From NCBI GenBank assembly GCA_036502765.1, contig DASXXX010000276.1, positions 1 through 19,130 on the forward strand: a stretch of 19,130 bases of DNA. The letters run 5' to 3'. The notes under the pieces were generated by a model that saw only the letters and a list, made by a program, of their open reading frames with translations, was not told the origin of the DNA and searched no databases. The translations under genes and the position numbers were made by a program. This document shows positions 6,624 to 15,348 of this stretch, one piece after another. The stretch is from DASUAS01 sp036502765. Its GTDB lineage: Bacteria; Actinomycetota; Acidimicrobiia; IMCC26256; DASPTH01. The number at the start of each line of letters is the position of its first letter. Within the stretch, counting starts at the first letter, position 1.

Positions 6624-9227
6624 ATGGTCCGCGCGCCCGACGTGATCGACGCGCGCGAGCGTGGCGACTCCAGCGAACCGGAAGCATCCGCGGAGGACGA
6701 CGCGTCGGGGAGGCCCCCGGCGACACGCCGGCTGCGCGACGGGTACGACCGGCTCGAGTCTTGGATCGGCCTGGCGATCCTGGCGACGTGCGTCGTCTAC
6801 GTCTTCATCCAGCTCGGGCCGTCGCTCGTCCTGCGCAACACCACCATCACCGGTGGTGACACCGGCGCGCACGTCTGGTTCCCCGACTTCCTGGTCGACC
6901 ACTTCCTGCCGTGGCGGGTGGCGGGATGGTCGAACGACTTCTACGCCGGGTTCCCCGCGGGGCAGTTCTACTTCCCGCTCCCTGCGGTGCTCATCGCGCT
7001 GCTCGACATCGTCCTGCCGTACAACATCGCGTTCAAGCTCGTCACCGTGGTCGGACCGCTCGCGTTGCCCGCGGGTGCTTACGTCTTCGCGCGCGGCATC
7101 CGCGCGCCGCGGCCGACGGCGCCGTTGCTCGCGGTCGCCGCCACTGCCTTCCTGTTCTTCAAGGGCGGCGGCGACTCGACCATGACGTTCGACTTCCACA
7201 TCATGGGCGGCAACCTGCCGAGCACGCTGGCGGGCGAGTACTCGTTCATGATCGCGCTCGCGCTGTCGCTGTTCTTCCTGGGCACGCTCGCACGCGCGCT
7301 CGACCGGCGCGGCGCGCTGTGGTTGCCCGCGCTGCTGCTCGCGTGCACGTTCATGAGCCACGTCGTGGTCGCGATCTTCGCGGTGTACGCGGGCGTCGTG
7401 ATCTGGCTGGTCATCCGACCGATCAAGAACTTCACGCGCGCGGCCGCGATCGCCGTCGTCGGCGTGTTGCTCACGGCGTTCTGGTTCCTGCCGCTCGCGG
7501 CGAACCTCGGCAACACCACCGACATGCGCTACGAGCCGATCGGCAACTACCTCGACTGGATGTTCCTCTCCGAGAACTGGTTCGTCTACCCGCTCGCGGT
7601 GGTCGCGCTCGGGGCCGGGATCTGGTTCCGTCGCCGCTCGACGTTGATCGTCGCCGCGATCACCGTGGCCACCGGTCTCGTGTTCTGGAACTGGGAAGGC
7701 CTGCGCGCGATCTTCGGGAAGGCGCCGGCGTGGAACCTGCGGCTCCTGCCGTTCTGGATGCTGATGCTGTACCTGCTCGCGGGCCTCGGGGCCGCGGAGC
7801 TGGTGCGGCTGCTCTCGACCGGCGTCACCTGGGTGATCCGCGGCGACCGCAGCGACGGCGCCACCGAGCCGCTGCCGTCCGCGGTCGGTGTCGGGGTCGC
7901 GGACGACGTCGGGGTCGAGGCATCCGAGCCCACGCCGCCGGGCGATCTTCAGGCGGCCGAGCGGCCGCCGCGCGTGCCCCGTCACGGTGTGCGGCTCGTC
8001 GCGATGGCAGTGCTCGCCGCCATCACCACGACCGTCTGCCTCGTGATCGTGCAGAACGAGCGCGACTTCATCCCGTACTGGGCTCGCTACAACTACACCG
8101 GCTACGAGAGCGGGACCACCGAGGACTTCACGGCCAAGTCGTGGCCCGAGTACCGCGCCTTCCTCGACACCGCCAACAACCTCGCGCCGGGACGGATGTT
8201 GTGGGAAGGCGGCGACGCCATCGGCGCCTACGGCACACCGCTCGCGCTCATGCTGTTGCCGTACTGGACGCACGGCCGCATCCAGTCGATGGAGGGCCTC
8301 TACTTCGAGGCGTCCACCACCACGCCGTACCACTTCATGACGGTGGCGACGCTGGCGCAGAACCCGTCGAACCCGGTGCGCGGGCTGCCGTACAAGAACA
8401 TCGCCGACTTCGATCTCGGCGTGAAGTACATGCAGCTCATGGGCGTCCGCTACTACGCCGCGTTCAGCACGGTGGCGAAGGACAAGGCCAAGCTCAACCC
8501 GAACCTCGAAGTGGTCGCGACCGTTCCCGATCTCGACAACAAGCCACCGTCGGGGTGGACGATCTACCGGGTCGAGGATGCGCCCACGGTCCAGGCGCTG
8601 CAGTACGAACCGGTGGTCGCCACCGGCATGCAGTCGGAGCCGTCGTGGAAGTGCGAGGACGTGCCGAAGCCGGCCGACACCGGCGGGACCGAAGCCGAGT
8701 TCAGCCCGTGGGAGTGCACCGCGGTGCCGTGGTTCTCCGACCCCGACGCGCTCGACCGCCCGCTCACCGACGACGGTCCCGCGTCCTGGACCCGGGCACC
8801 TGCTGCGAAGGCGCGGTCGGTCGAGAAGCAGGCGCTCCCGCCGGTCGACGTGTCGAACATCCGCACCACCGAGTCGTCGATCGAGTTCGACGTGTCGCGC
8901 ACCGGGGTGCCGGTGATGGTGAAGACGTCGTGGTACCCCAACTGGCAGGCCGAGGGCGCCGACGGGCCGTGGCGGGCCACCCCCAACTTCATGGTGGTCG
9001 TGCCCACCAGCAAGCACGTGAAGCTCACGTTCGCCACCGCCACCGTCGACTGGGTCGGTCGCGCGCTGACCGTGGGGGGTCTCGTGGGACTCGGAGGCCT
9101 GGTGTGGTGGGGGATGGCGGCGCGCAAACCGGGCGAACTCGTCGTCGACGCCGACGGCGAACCTGAGGCCGAAGGTACGAAATCAGGGCATCGGCGGGTA
9201 CGATTCCCGTCCCGCTCTCCGCGGTGA
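6624..9227 (+). CDS. Large multi-spanning membrane protein, PTPS-related/YfhO-like
   Basis: This 867-residue protein begins with a polar cytoplasmic tail, a first membrane segment (48-66) and an extracytoplasmic loop with G77-G-D-T-G-A-H, similar to the acidic loop of GT-C-type enzymes and of the 6-pyruvoyl-tetrahydropterin synthase-related membrane family (PF10131, a misleading name). About ten more membrane segments follow, then a charged insert (405-452), another membrane segment (457-476), a large extracytoplasmic region (477-808) and a last membrane segment (812-829). The outer region has MGVRY (606-610), two cysteines (C677, C698) and a W-Q-A-x-G module (774-808) also found in the partial gene at the left edge. 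It probably moves sugars or lipid-linked sugars at the envelope, but the acceptor is unknown. ATG 6624 has no strong Shine-Dalgarno; a CATGCT hexamer lies 6 bases upstream. The next gene, manB, begins 15 bases later. Confidence 0.8.
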   Translation: MVRAPDVIDARERGDSSEPEASAEDDASGRPPATRRLRDGYDRLESWIGLAILATCVVYVFIQLGPSLVLRNTTITGGDTGAHVWFPDFLVDHFLPWRVAGWSNDFYAGFPAGQFYFPLPAVLIALLDIVLPYNIAFKLVTVVGPLALPAGAYVFARGIRAPRPTAPLLAVAATAFLFFKGGGDSTMTFDFHIMGGNLPSTLAGEYSFMIALALSLFFLGTLARALDRRGALWLPALLLACTFMSHVVVAIFAVYAGVVIWLVIRPIKNFTRAAAIAVVGVLLTAFWFLPLAANLGNTTDMRYEPIGNYLDWMFLSENWFVYPLAVVALGAGIWFRRRSTLIVAAITVATGLVFWNWEGLRAIFGKAPAWNLRLLPFWMLMLYLLAGLGAAELVRLLSTGVTWVIRGDRSDGATEPLPSAVGVGVADDVGVEASEPTPPGDLQAAERPPRVPRHGVRLVAMAVLAAITTTVCLVIVQNERDFIPYWARYNYTGYESGTTEDFTAKSWPEYRAFLDTANNLAPGRMLWEGGDAIGAYGTPLALMLLPYWTHGRIQSMEGLYFEASTTTPYHFMTVATLAQNPSNPVRGLPYKNIADFDLGVKYMQLMGVRYYAAFSTVAKDKAKLNPNLEVVATVPDLDNKPPSGWTIYRVEDAPTVQALQYEPVVATGMQSEPSWKCEDVPKPADTGGTEAEFSPWECTAVPWFSDPDALDRPLTDDGPASWTRAPAAKARSVEKQALPPVDVSNIRTTESSIEFDVSRTGVPVMVKTSWYPNWQAEGADGPWRATPNFMVVVPTSKHVKLTFATATVDWVGRALTVGGLVGLGGLVWWGMAARKPGELVVDADGEPEAEGTKSGHRRVRFPSRSPR
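9199..9204 (+). promoter_or_regulatory. Possible -10 element of manB
   Basis: TACGAT lies inside the 3' end of the upstream membrane protein gene. It would give a leader of about 30 bases that includes the weak binding site GAGG (9234-9237) before GTG 9243. No clear -35 is visible, and read-through from upstream is equally possible. Confidence 0.35.
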
Positions 9228-9242
9228 GGACCCGAGGCTCCA

Positions 9243-10589
9243 GTGCCCGACTCTGCGCTCGACTCCATCTTCAAGGCCTATGACGTTCGCGGGATCTATC
9301 CCGACGAGCTCGACGAGTCGATCGCCCGTCGCATCGGCAACGCCTTCGTGGCGTTCACCGGATCTGCCCGGGTGCTCGTCGGTCGCGACGCCCGGCCGTC
9401 GTCGGCGCCCCTCGTCGCTGCGTTCACCGAGGGCGCGGTCGTCGCCGGCGCCGACGTCGTCGATCTCGGCGAGGCCTCCACCGATCTCTGCTACTTCGCC
9501 GCCGGCAGCCTCGATGCCCCCGCCGCGATGTTCACGGCCAGCCACAACCCGGCCGAGTACAACGGCGTGAAGCTGTGCCGGGCCGGCGCGCTGCCGATCG
9601 GGCAGGACACCGGGCTGGCCGAGATCAAGGCCATGGTCGCAGGGGGGCTGCTCGAGCGGGCCGAGGACCCGGGCCGCACCGAGTCGCGCGACCTGCTGCC
9701 GGCGTTCGTCGCCCACGTGCACTCGTTCGTCGACCTCGACGCCCTGGCGCCGCTGCGCGTCGTCGCCGACACCGCCAACGGCGTCGGTGGTGTGATCGCG
9801 CCCGCGGTGTTCGCCGGGCTCCCGTTCGACTTCACGCTCCTCTTCGGCGAGCTCGACGGCACGTTCCCCAACCACCCGGCCGATCCCACCAACACCGACA
9901 ACCTCAAGGACCTGCAGCGCGCGGTGCTCGACGCCGACGCCGCGGTAGGCCTGGCGTTCGACGGCGACGCCGACCGCGTGGTGCTCGTCGACGACCAGTC
10001 GCAGCCGATGTCGGGTTCCACCACCACCGCGATGCTCGCGGCGTCGATCCTCCGTCGTCACCCCGGCGAGCAGGTGGTGCACAACCTGATCTGCTCGAAG
10101 GCCGTCCCCGAGATCGTGCGCGAGCTCGGCGGCATCCCGATCCGCACCCGCGTCGGACACTCGTTCATCAAGCAGGTGATGGCCGAGTCCGGCGCGATCT
10201 TCGGCGGCGAGCACTCCGCGCACTACTACTTCCGCGACAACTACCGCGCCGACTCCGGCATCATCGCCGCGCTGCTCGTGCTCGAGCAGCTGTCGCTCAC
10301 CGGCCAGCCGCTGTCGGAGCTCCGGGTGCCGTTCGAGCGCTACGCGATGTCAGGTGAGATCAACACGCGGGTCGAGGATCCGCAGGGCGTGATCGAGCAC
10401 GTCGCCGCCACCTACGCCGACGCCGACCAGGACCGGCTCGACGGTCTCACCGTCGACTTCGGCGACTGGTGGTTCAACCTGCGCCCGAGCAACACCGAAC
10501 CGCTCCTGCGGCTCAACCTGGAAGCGGCCGACCGCGCCGCGTGTGACGCGCGGACGGCCGAGGTCCTCGCGCTCGTGCGGGGCACGTAG
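9243..10589 (+). CDS. manB: Phosphomannomutase / phosphoglucomutase ManB
   Basis: This 448-residue cytoplasmic enzyme belongs to the alpha-D-phosphohexomutase superfamily and interconverts mannose-6-phosphate and mannose-1-phosphate (or the glucose equivalents). The four family sites are present: the phosphoserine loop TASHNP with S100, the metal loop DGDADR (240-245), the sugar-binding loop GEHSAH (starting near 322) and the phosphate-binding loop RPSNTEP (near 414-420). The length is normal. It is followed by a Trm112-like gene and a phosphoglucose/phosphomannose isomerase-family gene, the order seen in many actinobacteria. Together these supply mannose-1-phosphate for GDP-mannose and envelope mannosylation. 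Mannose preference is inferred from this context, because the superfamily fold alone does not separate the two sugars. Confidence 0.93.
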   Translation: MPDSALDSIFKAYDVRGIYPDELDESIARRIGNAFVAFTGSARVLVGRDARPSSAPLVAAFTEGAVVAGADVVDLGEASTDLCYFAAGSLDAPAAMFTASHNPAEYNGVKLCRAGALPIGQDTGLAEIKAMVAGGLLERAEDPGRTESRDLLPAFVAHVHSFVDLDALAPLRVVADTANGVGGVIAPAVFAGLPFDFTLLFGELDGTFPNHPADPTNTDNLKDLQRAVLDADAAVGLAFDGDADRVVLVDDQSQPMSGSTTTAMLAASILRRHPGEQVVHNLICSKAVPEIVRELGGIPIRTRVGHSFIKQVMAESGAIFGGEHSAHYYFRDNYRADSGIIAALLVLEQLSLTGQPLSELRVPFERYAMSGEINTRVEDPQGVIEHVAATYADADQDRLDGLTVDFGDWWFNLRPSNTEPLLRLNLEAADRAACDARTAEVLALVRGT

Positions 10590-10623
10590 TCACCGCCCCT
10601 CACTCCGCCCGCAGATCCACCCT

Positions 10624-10670
10624 GCCTCAGAACCATCCCGCCTCAGAACCATCCCGCCTCAGAACATCCC
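10624..10670 (+). repeat. 16-bp tandem repeat, three copies, before the Trm112-like gene
   Basis: The unit GCCTCAGAACCATCCC occurs perfectly at 10624-10639 and 10640-10655. It occurs again with one C missing at 10656-10670, which runs straight into the ribosome binding site GGAGGA (10671-10676). It fills about half of the manB-to-Trm112 gap. Confidence 0.92.
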
Positions 10671-10683
10671 GGAGGAATGACGA

Positions 10684-10920
10684 ATGGCGTTGGACCCGAA
10701 GCTCCTGGAGATCCTCGCGTGCCCCGAGGACAAGGGGCCGCTCCTGTACTTCGAGGACGAGTCGAGCCTGTACAACCCGCGCCTGAAGCGGCGTTACGCC
10801 GTGCGTGACGACATCCCGATCATGCTGATCGACGAGGCCGAAGCCGTCGACGACACCGAGGCGGCGCGGCTCGAGGCCAAGGCCGCGGCCGACGGCATCC
10901 AGCCGACCTTCGCCGCGTAG
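10684..10920 (+). CDS. Trm112-like small protein
   Basis: This 78-residue protein starts at ATG 10684 with GGAGGA seven bases upstream. It opens L-D-P-K-L-L-E-I-L-A-C-P, typical of the Trm112/YcaR family, followed by K-G-P-L and a central R-Y-x-V-R-D-D-I-P-I-M-L-I motif, then an acidic alanine-rich tail. Trm112 proteins are small activators or scaffolds of methyltransferases in eukaryotes and archaea; bacterial members are of uncertain function. Only one cysteine (C13) remains where zinc-binding members have up to four, so zinc binding is doubtful. It lies between manB and the SIS isomerase gene, with ten bases to the latter, in the conserved actinobacterial order. Confidence 0.88.
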   Translation: MALDPKLLEILACPEDKGPLLYFEDESSLYNPRLKRRYAVRDDIPIMLIDEAEAVDDTEAARLEAKAAADGIQPTFAA

Positions 10921-10930
10921 GCGCGGGCCG

Positions 10931-11971
10931 ATGGCGGTGGACTCGCTGGGATTCGGCGACGCGCTCGCGGCGATGCCCGAGCAACTCGCGTCCGCGCACG
11001 AGGTCGCGGGGAAGGTACCGGGGTCGGCGTTGCCCGACGCCGCTGCCTTCGACCGCGTCGTGACGTTGGGCATGGGCGGATCCGGCATCGCCGGCAACAT
11101 GCTGCAGGCGGTCGGTACCGCCACGTTGCCCGTCCCTGTCACCGTGCTCAAGCACTACCGCACGCCCGCGTTCGTCAACGACCGCACGCTCGCGTTCGCG
11201 CTGTCGTACTCGGGCGACACCGAGGAGACCATCGAGATGGCGCGGGGCGCGCTCGCCGCGGGCGCCACGCTCGTCGTGATCTCCAGTGGCGGCGAACTCG
11301 CGCGGCTCGCGCGGGAGTCGGGTTCGCTGCACGTGCCGTGTCCCGACGACATCCTCATGCCGCGGCTCGCGCTCGGCGCGCTGGTCGCGCCGCTGTTCGT
11401 CGTGCTGTTCCGCATGGGCATGTTGCCCGAGGCGCACGCGGGTCTCCTGCGCGCGCAGGAGCAGCTGGCGCGTCGCCGCGACCAGTGCACGCCGTCGGTC
11501 GAAGGCGCGCGCAACCCGGCGCGCGAGCTGGCGCGCAAGATCGGGCGCACCATCCCCATCGTCTACGGCACCGGCGGCCTCGGCGGCGTCGCCGCGCTGC
11601 GGTGGAAGCAGTCGGTGAACGAGAACGCCAAGGCGCCCGCGTTCTGGAACGAGTACCCCGAGCTCGACCACAACGAGGTGTGCGGCTGGGGCCAGCACGG
11701 CGACGTGACGCGCCAGGTGTTCACGCTCGTCGAGCTGCGCCACGGACTCGAGCACCCGCGGCTCGAGGCGCGCGCCGTCGCCACCCGCGAGCTCATCGAG
11801 GAGGCCCTGGTGCAGGTGCTCACCGTCGAAGCCGAGGGCGAGGGCCGGTTGGCCCAGCTCCTCGACCTCGTCCACGTGGGCGATTGGGCCAGCTACTACC
11901 TCGCACTCGACAACGACGTCGATCCCGGCCCCATCGACGCCATCAACCAGCTGAAGTCGTCGCTCGGCTGA
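10931..11971 (+). CDS. SIS-domain phosphoglucose/phosphomannose isomerase-family protein
   Basis: This 346-residue cytoplasmic protein has two sugar-isomerase (SIS) domains. The first has a Gly-rich start (M-G-G-S-G-I-A, 48-54) and the phosphosugar-binding S-Y-S-G-D-T-E-E-T (92-100). The second has Y-G-T-G-G-L-G-G and the block E231-N-A-K-A-P ending in L-D-H-N-E (245-249), which holds the catalytic Glu and His of bifunctional phosphoglucose/phosphomannose isomerases. Such enzymes convert fructose-6-phosphate to glucose-6- or mannose-6-phosphate, the substrate of ManB just upstream. Some actinobacterial members are annotated only as SIS proteins, so activity is probable, not proven. No separate class-I manA lies next to it here. 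Start ATG 10931 has only a weak binding site, so translation may be coupled to the preceding gene. Confidence 0.88.
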   Translation: MAVDSLGFGDALAAMPEQLASAHEVAGKVPGSALPDAAAFDRVVTLGMGGSGIAGNMLQAVGTATLPVPVTVLKHYRTPAFVNDRTLAFALSYSGDTEETIEMARGALAAGATLVVISSGGELARLARESGSLHVPCPDDILMPRLALGALVAPLFVVLFRMGMLPEAHAGLLRAQEQLARRRDQCTPSVEGARNPARELARKIGRTIPIVYGTGGLGGVAALRWKQSVNENAKAPAFWNEYPELDHNEVCGWGQHGDVTRQVFTLVELRHGLEHPRLEARAVATRELIEEALVQVLTVEAEGEGRLAQLLDLVHVGDWASYYLALDNDVDPGPIDAINQLKSSLG

Positions 11972-11993
11972 GGGCCGACCATTGCGGCGGCCC
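11972..11993. terminator. Possible hairpin terminator after the SIS isomerase gene
   Basis: GGGCCG (11972-11977) directly after the stop codon pairs with CGGCCC (11988-11993) around a 10-base loop. It lies in the 125-bp gap between convergent genes. There is no T tract, and the stem is short, so this is tentative. I see nothing else in this gap. Confidence 0.35.
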
Positions 11994-12096
11994 GACCTGC
12001 CCGTCGCAACCGCGTCAGCTCCCACCGAACGTCGACGCGACAACCGCGTGGCTGGCCACGGGGAGCGGGTTGGTGCGGATCCGCGCGTCAGGGTGA

Positions 12097-13341
12097 TCAG
12101 AAGTGGGTGGTGCACCAGGGCGACGGGTGGGTGAGGAACGCGCGGTCGCCGCGCGCCACTGCGCCGGTTGTCAGCTCGCGCACCCGCCCGGCGGCGGCGA
12201 GCGTCGACACCGGCACGCCGCCGAGGTAGAGCGCGCCGAGGTCGGCAGCCGACAGCGCGAGGTCGGCGGCGCGGTCGGTGCGGGTGCACGTGGCGCCATC
12301 GGGACCGCCGTCGATCAGCCAGCGTCCGGAGTTGTCGGGGCGGAACTCGTCGTGGAGCTCGAGCACGAGTGCGTCGGCGGTGTCGTAGGTACGGGCGGAG
12401 AGCGCGGCGGCGACGTCGAGGACGCGCACCCACAGGTGGTCGCGCAGCTGGCGCACGCGCAGGCGGCGCGGGTCGGGGAGGCGCCACCGCAGCGGGTCGT
12501 CGACCGGTCGCTCACCTGCAGTGATCGTGCCCACGAGGTCGATGCCGAAGAGGTACGACCACATCGCGGCTTCGGCGCCGGCGTCGACGCCCTGGATCTC
12601 CAGCACGCGCAGCCTGGTGTCGGCTACGCCGTCGGGCCAGTCGGCATCGAGCACGTAGCGCGCGAAGGCGTCCGGAGTGCCGTCGGCATCGTCGTGCACC
12701 GCGGTGAAGAAGCGTGGTCCGTTGCGGGCCGGCGCGAACAGCTGGGGCCACCACGACTCCGGCCGCGACAGCTCCCCGACCCGCGACGGCGCGATCCGTG
12801 CGTACACCGCGTGCGCGGCGGCCGCGGCCGCGGTGGCGTCGACGACGCGAACCCGTCCGCTCGGCGCGGGCGCGGGCTGCAGGTGCGCGTGGTGCGACTC
12901 GAGGTCCCAGCGCGTGGTGAACGTCGCGGTGCCGTACCCGAAGCGCTCGTAGATCGACGCCTCCGAGGCGGTCAGTCCGGCGAGCGGTTCTCCGCGGCGC
13001 GTCACGTCGTCGAGCTGCGCAGCCATGAGCCGGCGCAAGATGCCGCGCCGACGGTGGGTCGGGTGCACGGTGACCATGGCGACGGCGGCCATCGGCAGGC
13101 GCGCGCCGCCGGGGACGGTGAGGTCGAAGCTGTACGCACCCGCGGTGGCGACGACGGGCCCGTTCGTGCCGCCGCTGACGCTGGTGCCGTCGCGCACCGC
13201 CAGCGAACGGTCGGGAGTGAGCAGGTGCGCGGGGTACTCGTCGAGCTCGTCGTGGGTCGTGCGACCGAAACCGGCCTGGACGGCAAGGAGGAAGTCGACG
13301 AACTCGTCGTCGCGCACGGTGCGGGGTTCGAAGGGATCCAC
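12097..13341 (-). CDS. Eis-like GNAT N-acetyltransferase
   Basis: This is a 414-residue protein from a GTG at 13341, close to the 402-408 residues usual for Eis. An N-terminal GNAT domain has the acetyl-CoA loop V-H-P-T-H-R-R-R-G (92-100) and the tyrosine Y131 in A-S-I-Y-E-R-F-G-Y-G, matching the Eis general acid. A second degenerate GNAT domain and a sterol-carrier-like C-terminal domain follow. The chain ends P-W-C-T-T-H-F, and in Eis the carboxylate of this last phenylalanine is the general base. All catalytic features are therefore present. Eis enzymes acetylate aminoglycosides and protein or polyamine amines; the physiological substrate here is unknown, and resistance cannot be assumed. 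No Shine-Dalgarno is evident. It is divergent from ahcY. Confidence 0.9.
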   Translation of the reverse strand: MDPFEPRTVRDDEFVDFLLAVQAGFGRTTHDELDEYPAHLLTPDRSLAVRDGTSVSGGTNGPVVATAGAYSFDLTVPGGARLPMAAVAMVTVHPTHRRRGILRRLMAAQLDDVTRRGEPLAGLTASEASIYERFGYGTATFTTRWDLESHHAHLQPAPAPSGRVRVVDATAAAAAAHAVYARIAPSRVGELSRPESWWPQLFAPARNGPRFFTAVHDDADGTPDAFARYVLDADWPDGVADTRLRVLEIQGVDAGAEAAMWSYLFGIDLVGTITAGERPVDDPLRWRLPDPRRLRVRQLRDHLWVRVLDVAAALSARTYDTADALVLELHDEFRPDNSGRWLIDGGPDGATCTRTDRAADLALSAADLGALYLGGVPVSTLAAAGRVRELTTGAVARGDRAFLTHPSPWCTTHF

Positions 13342-13350
13342 GGCGAGAGC

Positions 13351-13378
13351 CTGCCACGCGCGGCCCCTGCGCTACCCT
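13351..13378 (+). promoter_or_regulatory. Probable ahcY promoter
   Basis: CTGCCA (13351-13356) and TACCCT (13373-13378) are spaced by 16 bases. They would start a transcript near 13385 with a leader of about 95 bases before the TTG start at 13480. The promoter lies immediately beside the divergent acetyltransferase start. Confidence 0.45.
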
Positions 13379-13479
13379 GGCTTTCCGGTCGGGCCTTCAG
13401 GCTGTCATCCGGTGATCCGGGCCGACTCTGACATCACACGCGCACCTGCTGCGCACCACATGATGAAGGAGTCTTCCCG

Positions 13480-14943
<1,464 letters not shown>

Positions 14944-14949
<6 letters not shown>

Positions 14950-14969
14950 ACGGCGCTACTGAACGGCGC
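14944..14969 (+). repeat. 13-bp tandem duplication across the ahcY stop codon
   Basis: TACTGAACGGCGC occurs at 14944-14956 and again at 14957-14969, with a third degenerate start (TCCTGAA) after it. The first copy contains the last codon and the stop of ahcY, so the stop is effectively duplicated. Confidence 0.85.
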
Positions 14970-14983
14970 TCCTGAAGCCTGTC

Positions 14984-15038
14984 CGCGAGGTTGCGTCGTT
15001 CGTACGTGTCATACACGTCGCAGCGACGCAACCTCGCG
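14984..15038. terminator. Long two-tier hairpin between convergent ahcY and small membrane protein gene
   Basis: A perfect 15-bp inverted repeat, CGCGAGGTTGCGTCG (14984-14998) with its complement (15024-15038), encloses a second one, ACGTGT (15004-15009) with ACACGT (15013-15018) around a CAT loop. Only a few mismatched bases separate the two stems. It lies 34 bases after the ahcY stop and 21 bases from the stop of the convergent small gene, so it probably terminates both. No T tract follows. Confidence 0.75.
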
Positions 15039-15059
15039 TGATCGGTGTCGCGTCCGGGG

Positions 15060-15206
15060 TCAACTGGCGGCGAACAGCACCACGATCGCGAGGGCGAGCA
15101 GGACCATCACTCCGACCAGCATGCGGTCGTACAGGTGATCGGAGCGGCCCAGCGAGTGCTCAACGTTGGCGAGAGTGGACCGGGCCCAGCTCATCAGCAC
15201 GCTCAT
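15060..15206 (-). CDS. 48-residue predicted single-pass membrane protein
   Basis: From the ATG at 15206 (minus strand) this encodes a polar, tryptophan- and arginine-containing N-terminal part (about 28 residues) and one hydrophobic C-terminal segment (about residues 29-47, rich in Leu, Val and Ala). It would be a tail-anchored or small bitopic membrane protein. AAGGAAG lies about eight bases before the ATG and supports this start over longer in-frame ones that run into the tandem repeat. An alternative ATG is four codons further in. I recognise no family. It converges on ahcY and diverges from comF. A small size and lack of domains leave this uncertain. Confidence 0.55.
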   Translation of the reverse strand: MSVLMSWARSTLANVEHSLGRSDHLYDRMLVGVMVLLALAIVVLFAAS

Positions 15207-15284
15207 CAGGGGGCTTCCTTCGTCTGGCTGTCGGGCCGCCCCCGGTGTGCCTTCCGACACAGTGATCGGCCGCGAGCGCGCCTC

Positions 15285-15348
15285 CCTTGAATCGATGGCC
15301 TTGAAGCGATGGCCTTGAATCGATGGCCTTGAATCGATGGCCTTGAAC
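15285..15348 (+). repeat. 14-bp tandem repeat, about 4.6 copies, upstream of comF
   Basis: The unit CCTTGAATCGATGG occurs at 15285-15298, 15313-15326 and 15327-15340; 15299-15312 differs by one base (G for T); a partial copy CCTTGAAC ends at 15348. The normal units contain the palindrome ATCGAT. The array ends 21 bases before the comF -10-like element. Confidence 0.95.

Noticed and set aside
5280..9017. Minus-strand open frame continuing more than 3.7 kb upstream of ftsH, giving a 1954-codon frame
   Set aside because: It runs antisense to the CPBP protease and large membrane protein genes, whose sequences are clearly real. High GC content removes stop codons from other frames, and the translation there is Arg/His/Glu-rich low-complexity sequence with no domain.
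12103..13431. 442-codon plus-strand frame opposite the Eis-like gene
   Set aside because: It is antisense to a complete Eis-family protein and looks like a shadow frame with biased composition.
13379..13479. Possible SAH or SAM riboswitch in the ahcY leader
   Set aside because: The leader has a weak stem (GTCGG with CCGAC) and a repeated ATCCGG, but none of the conserved core I know of SAH riboswitches and no SAM-IV-like core. A covariance-model search would decide.
15285..15348. CRISPR-like or replication-iteron array
   Set aside because: Copies are directly adjacent with no unique spacers, the unit is only 14 bp, and no cas, rep or dnaA-box context is present.
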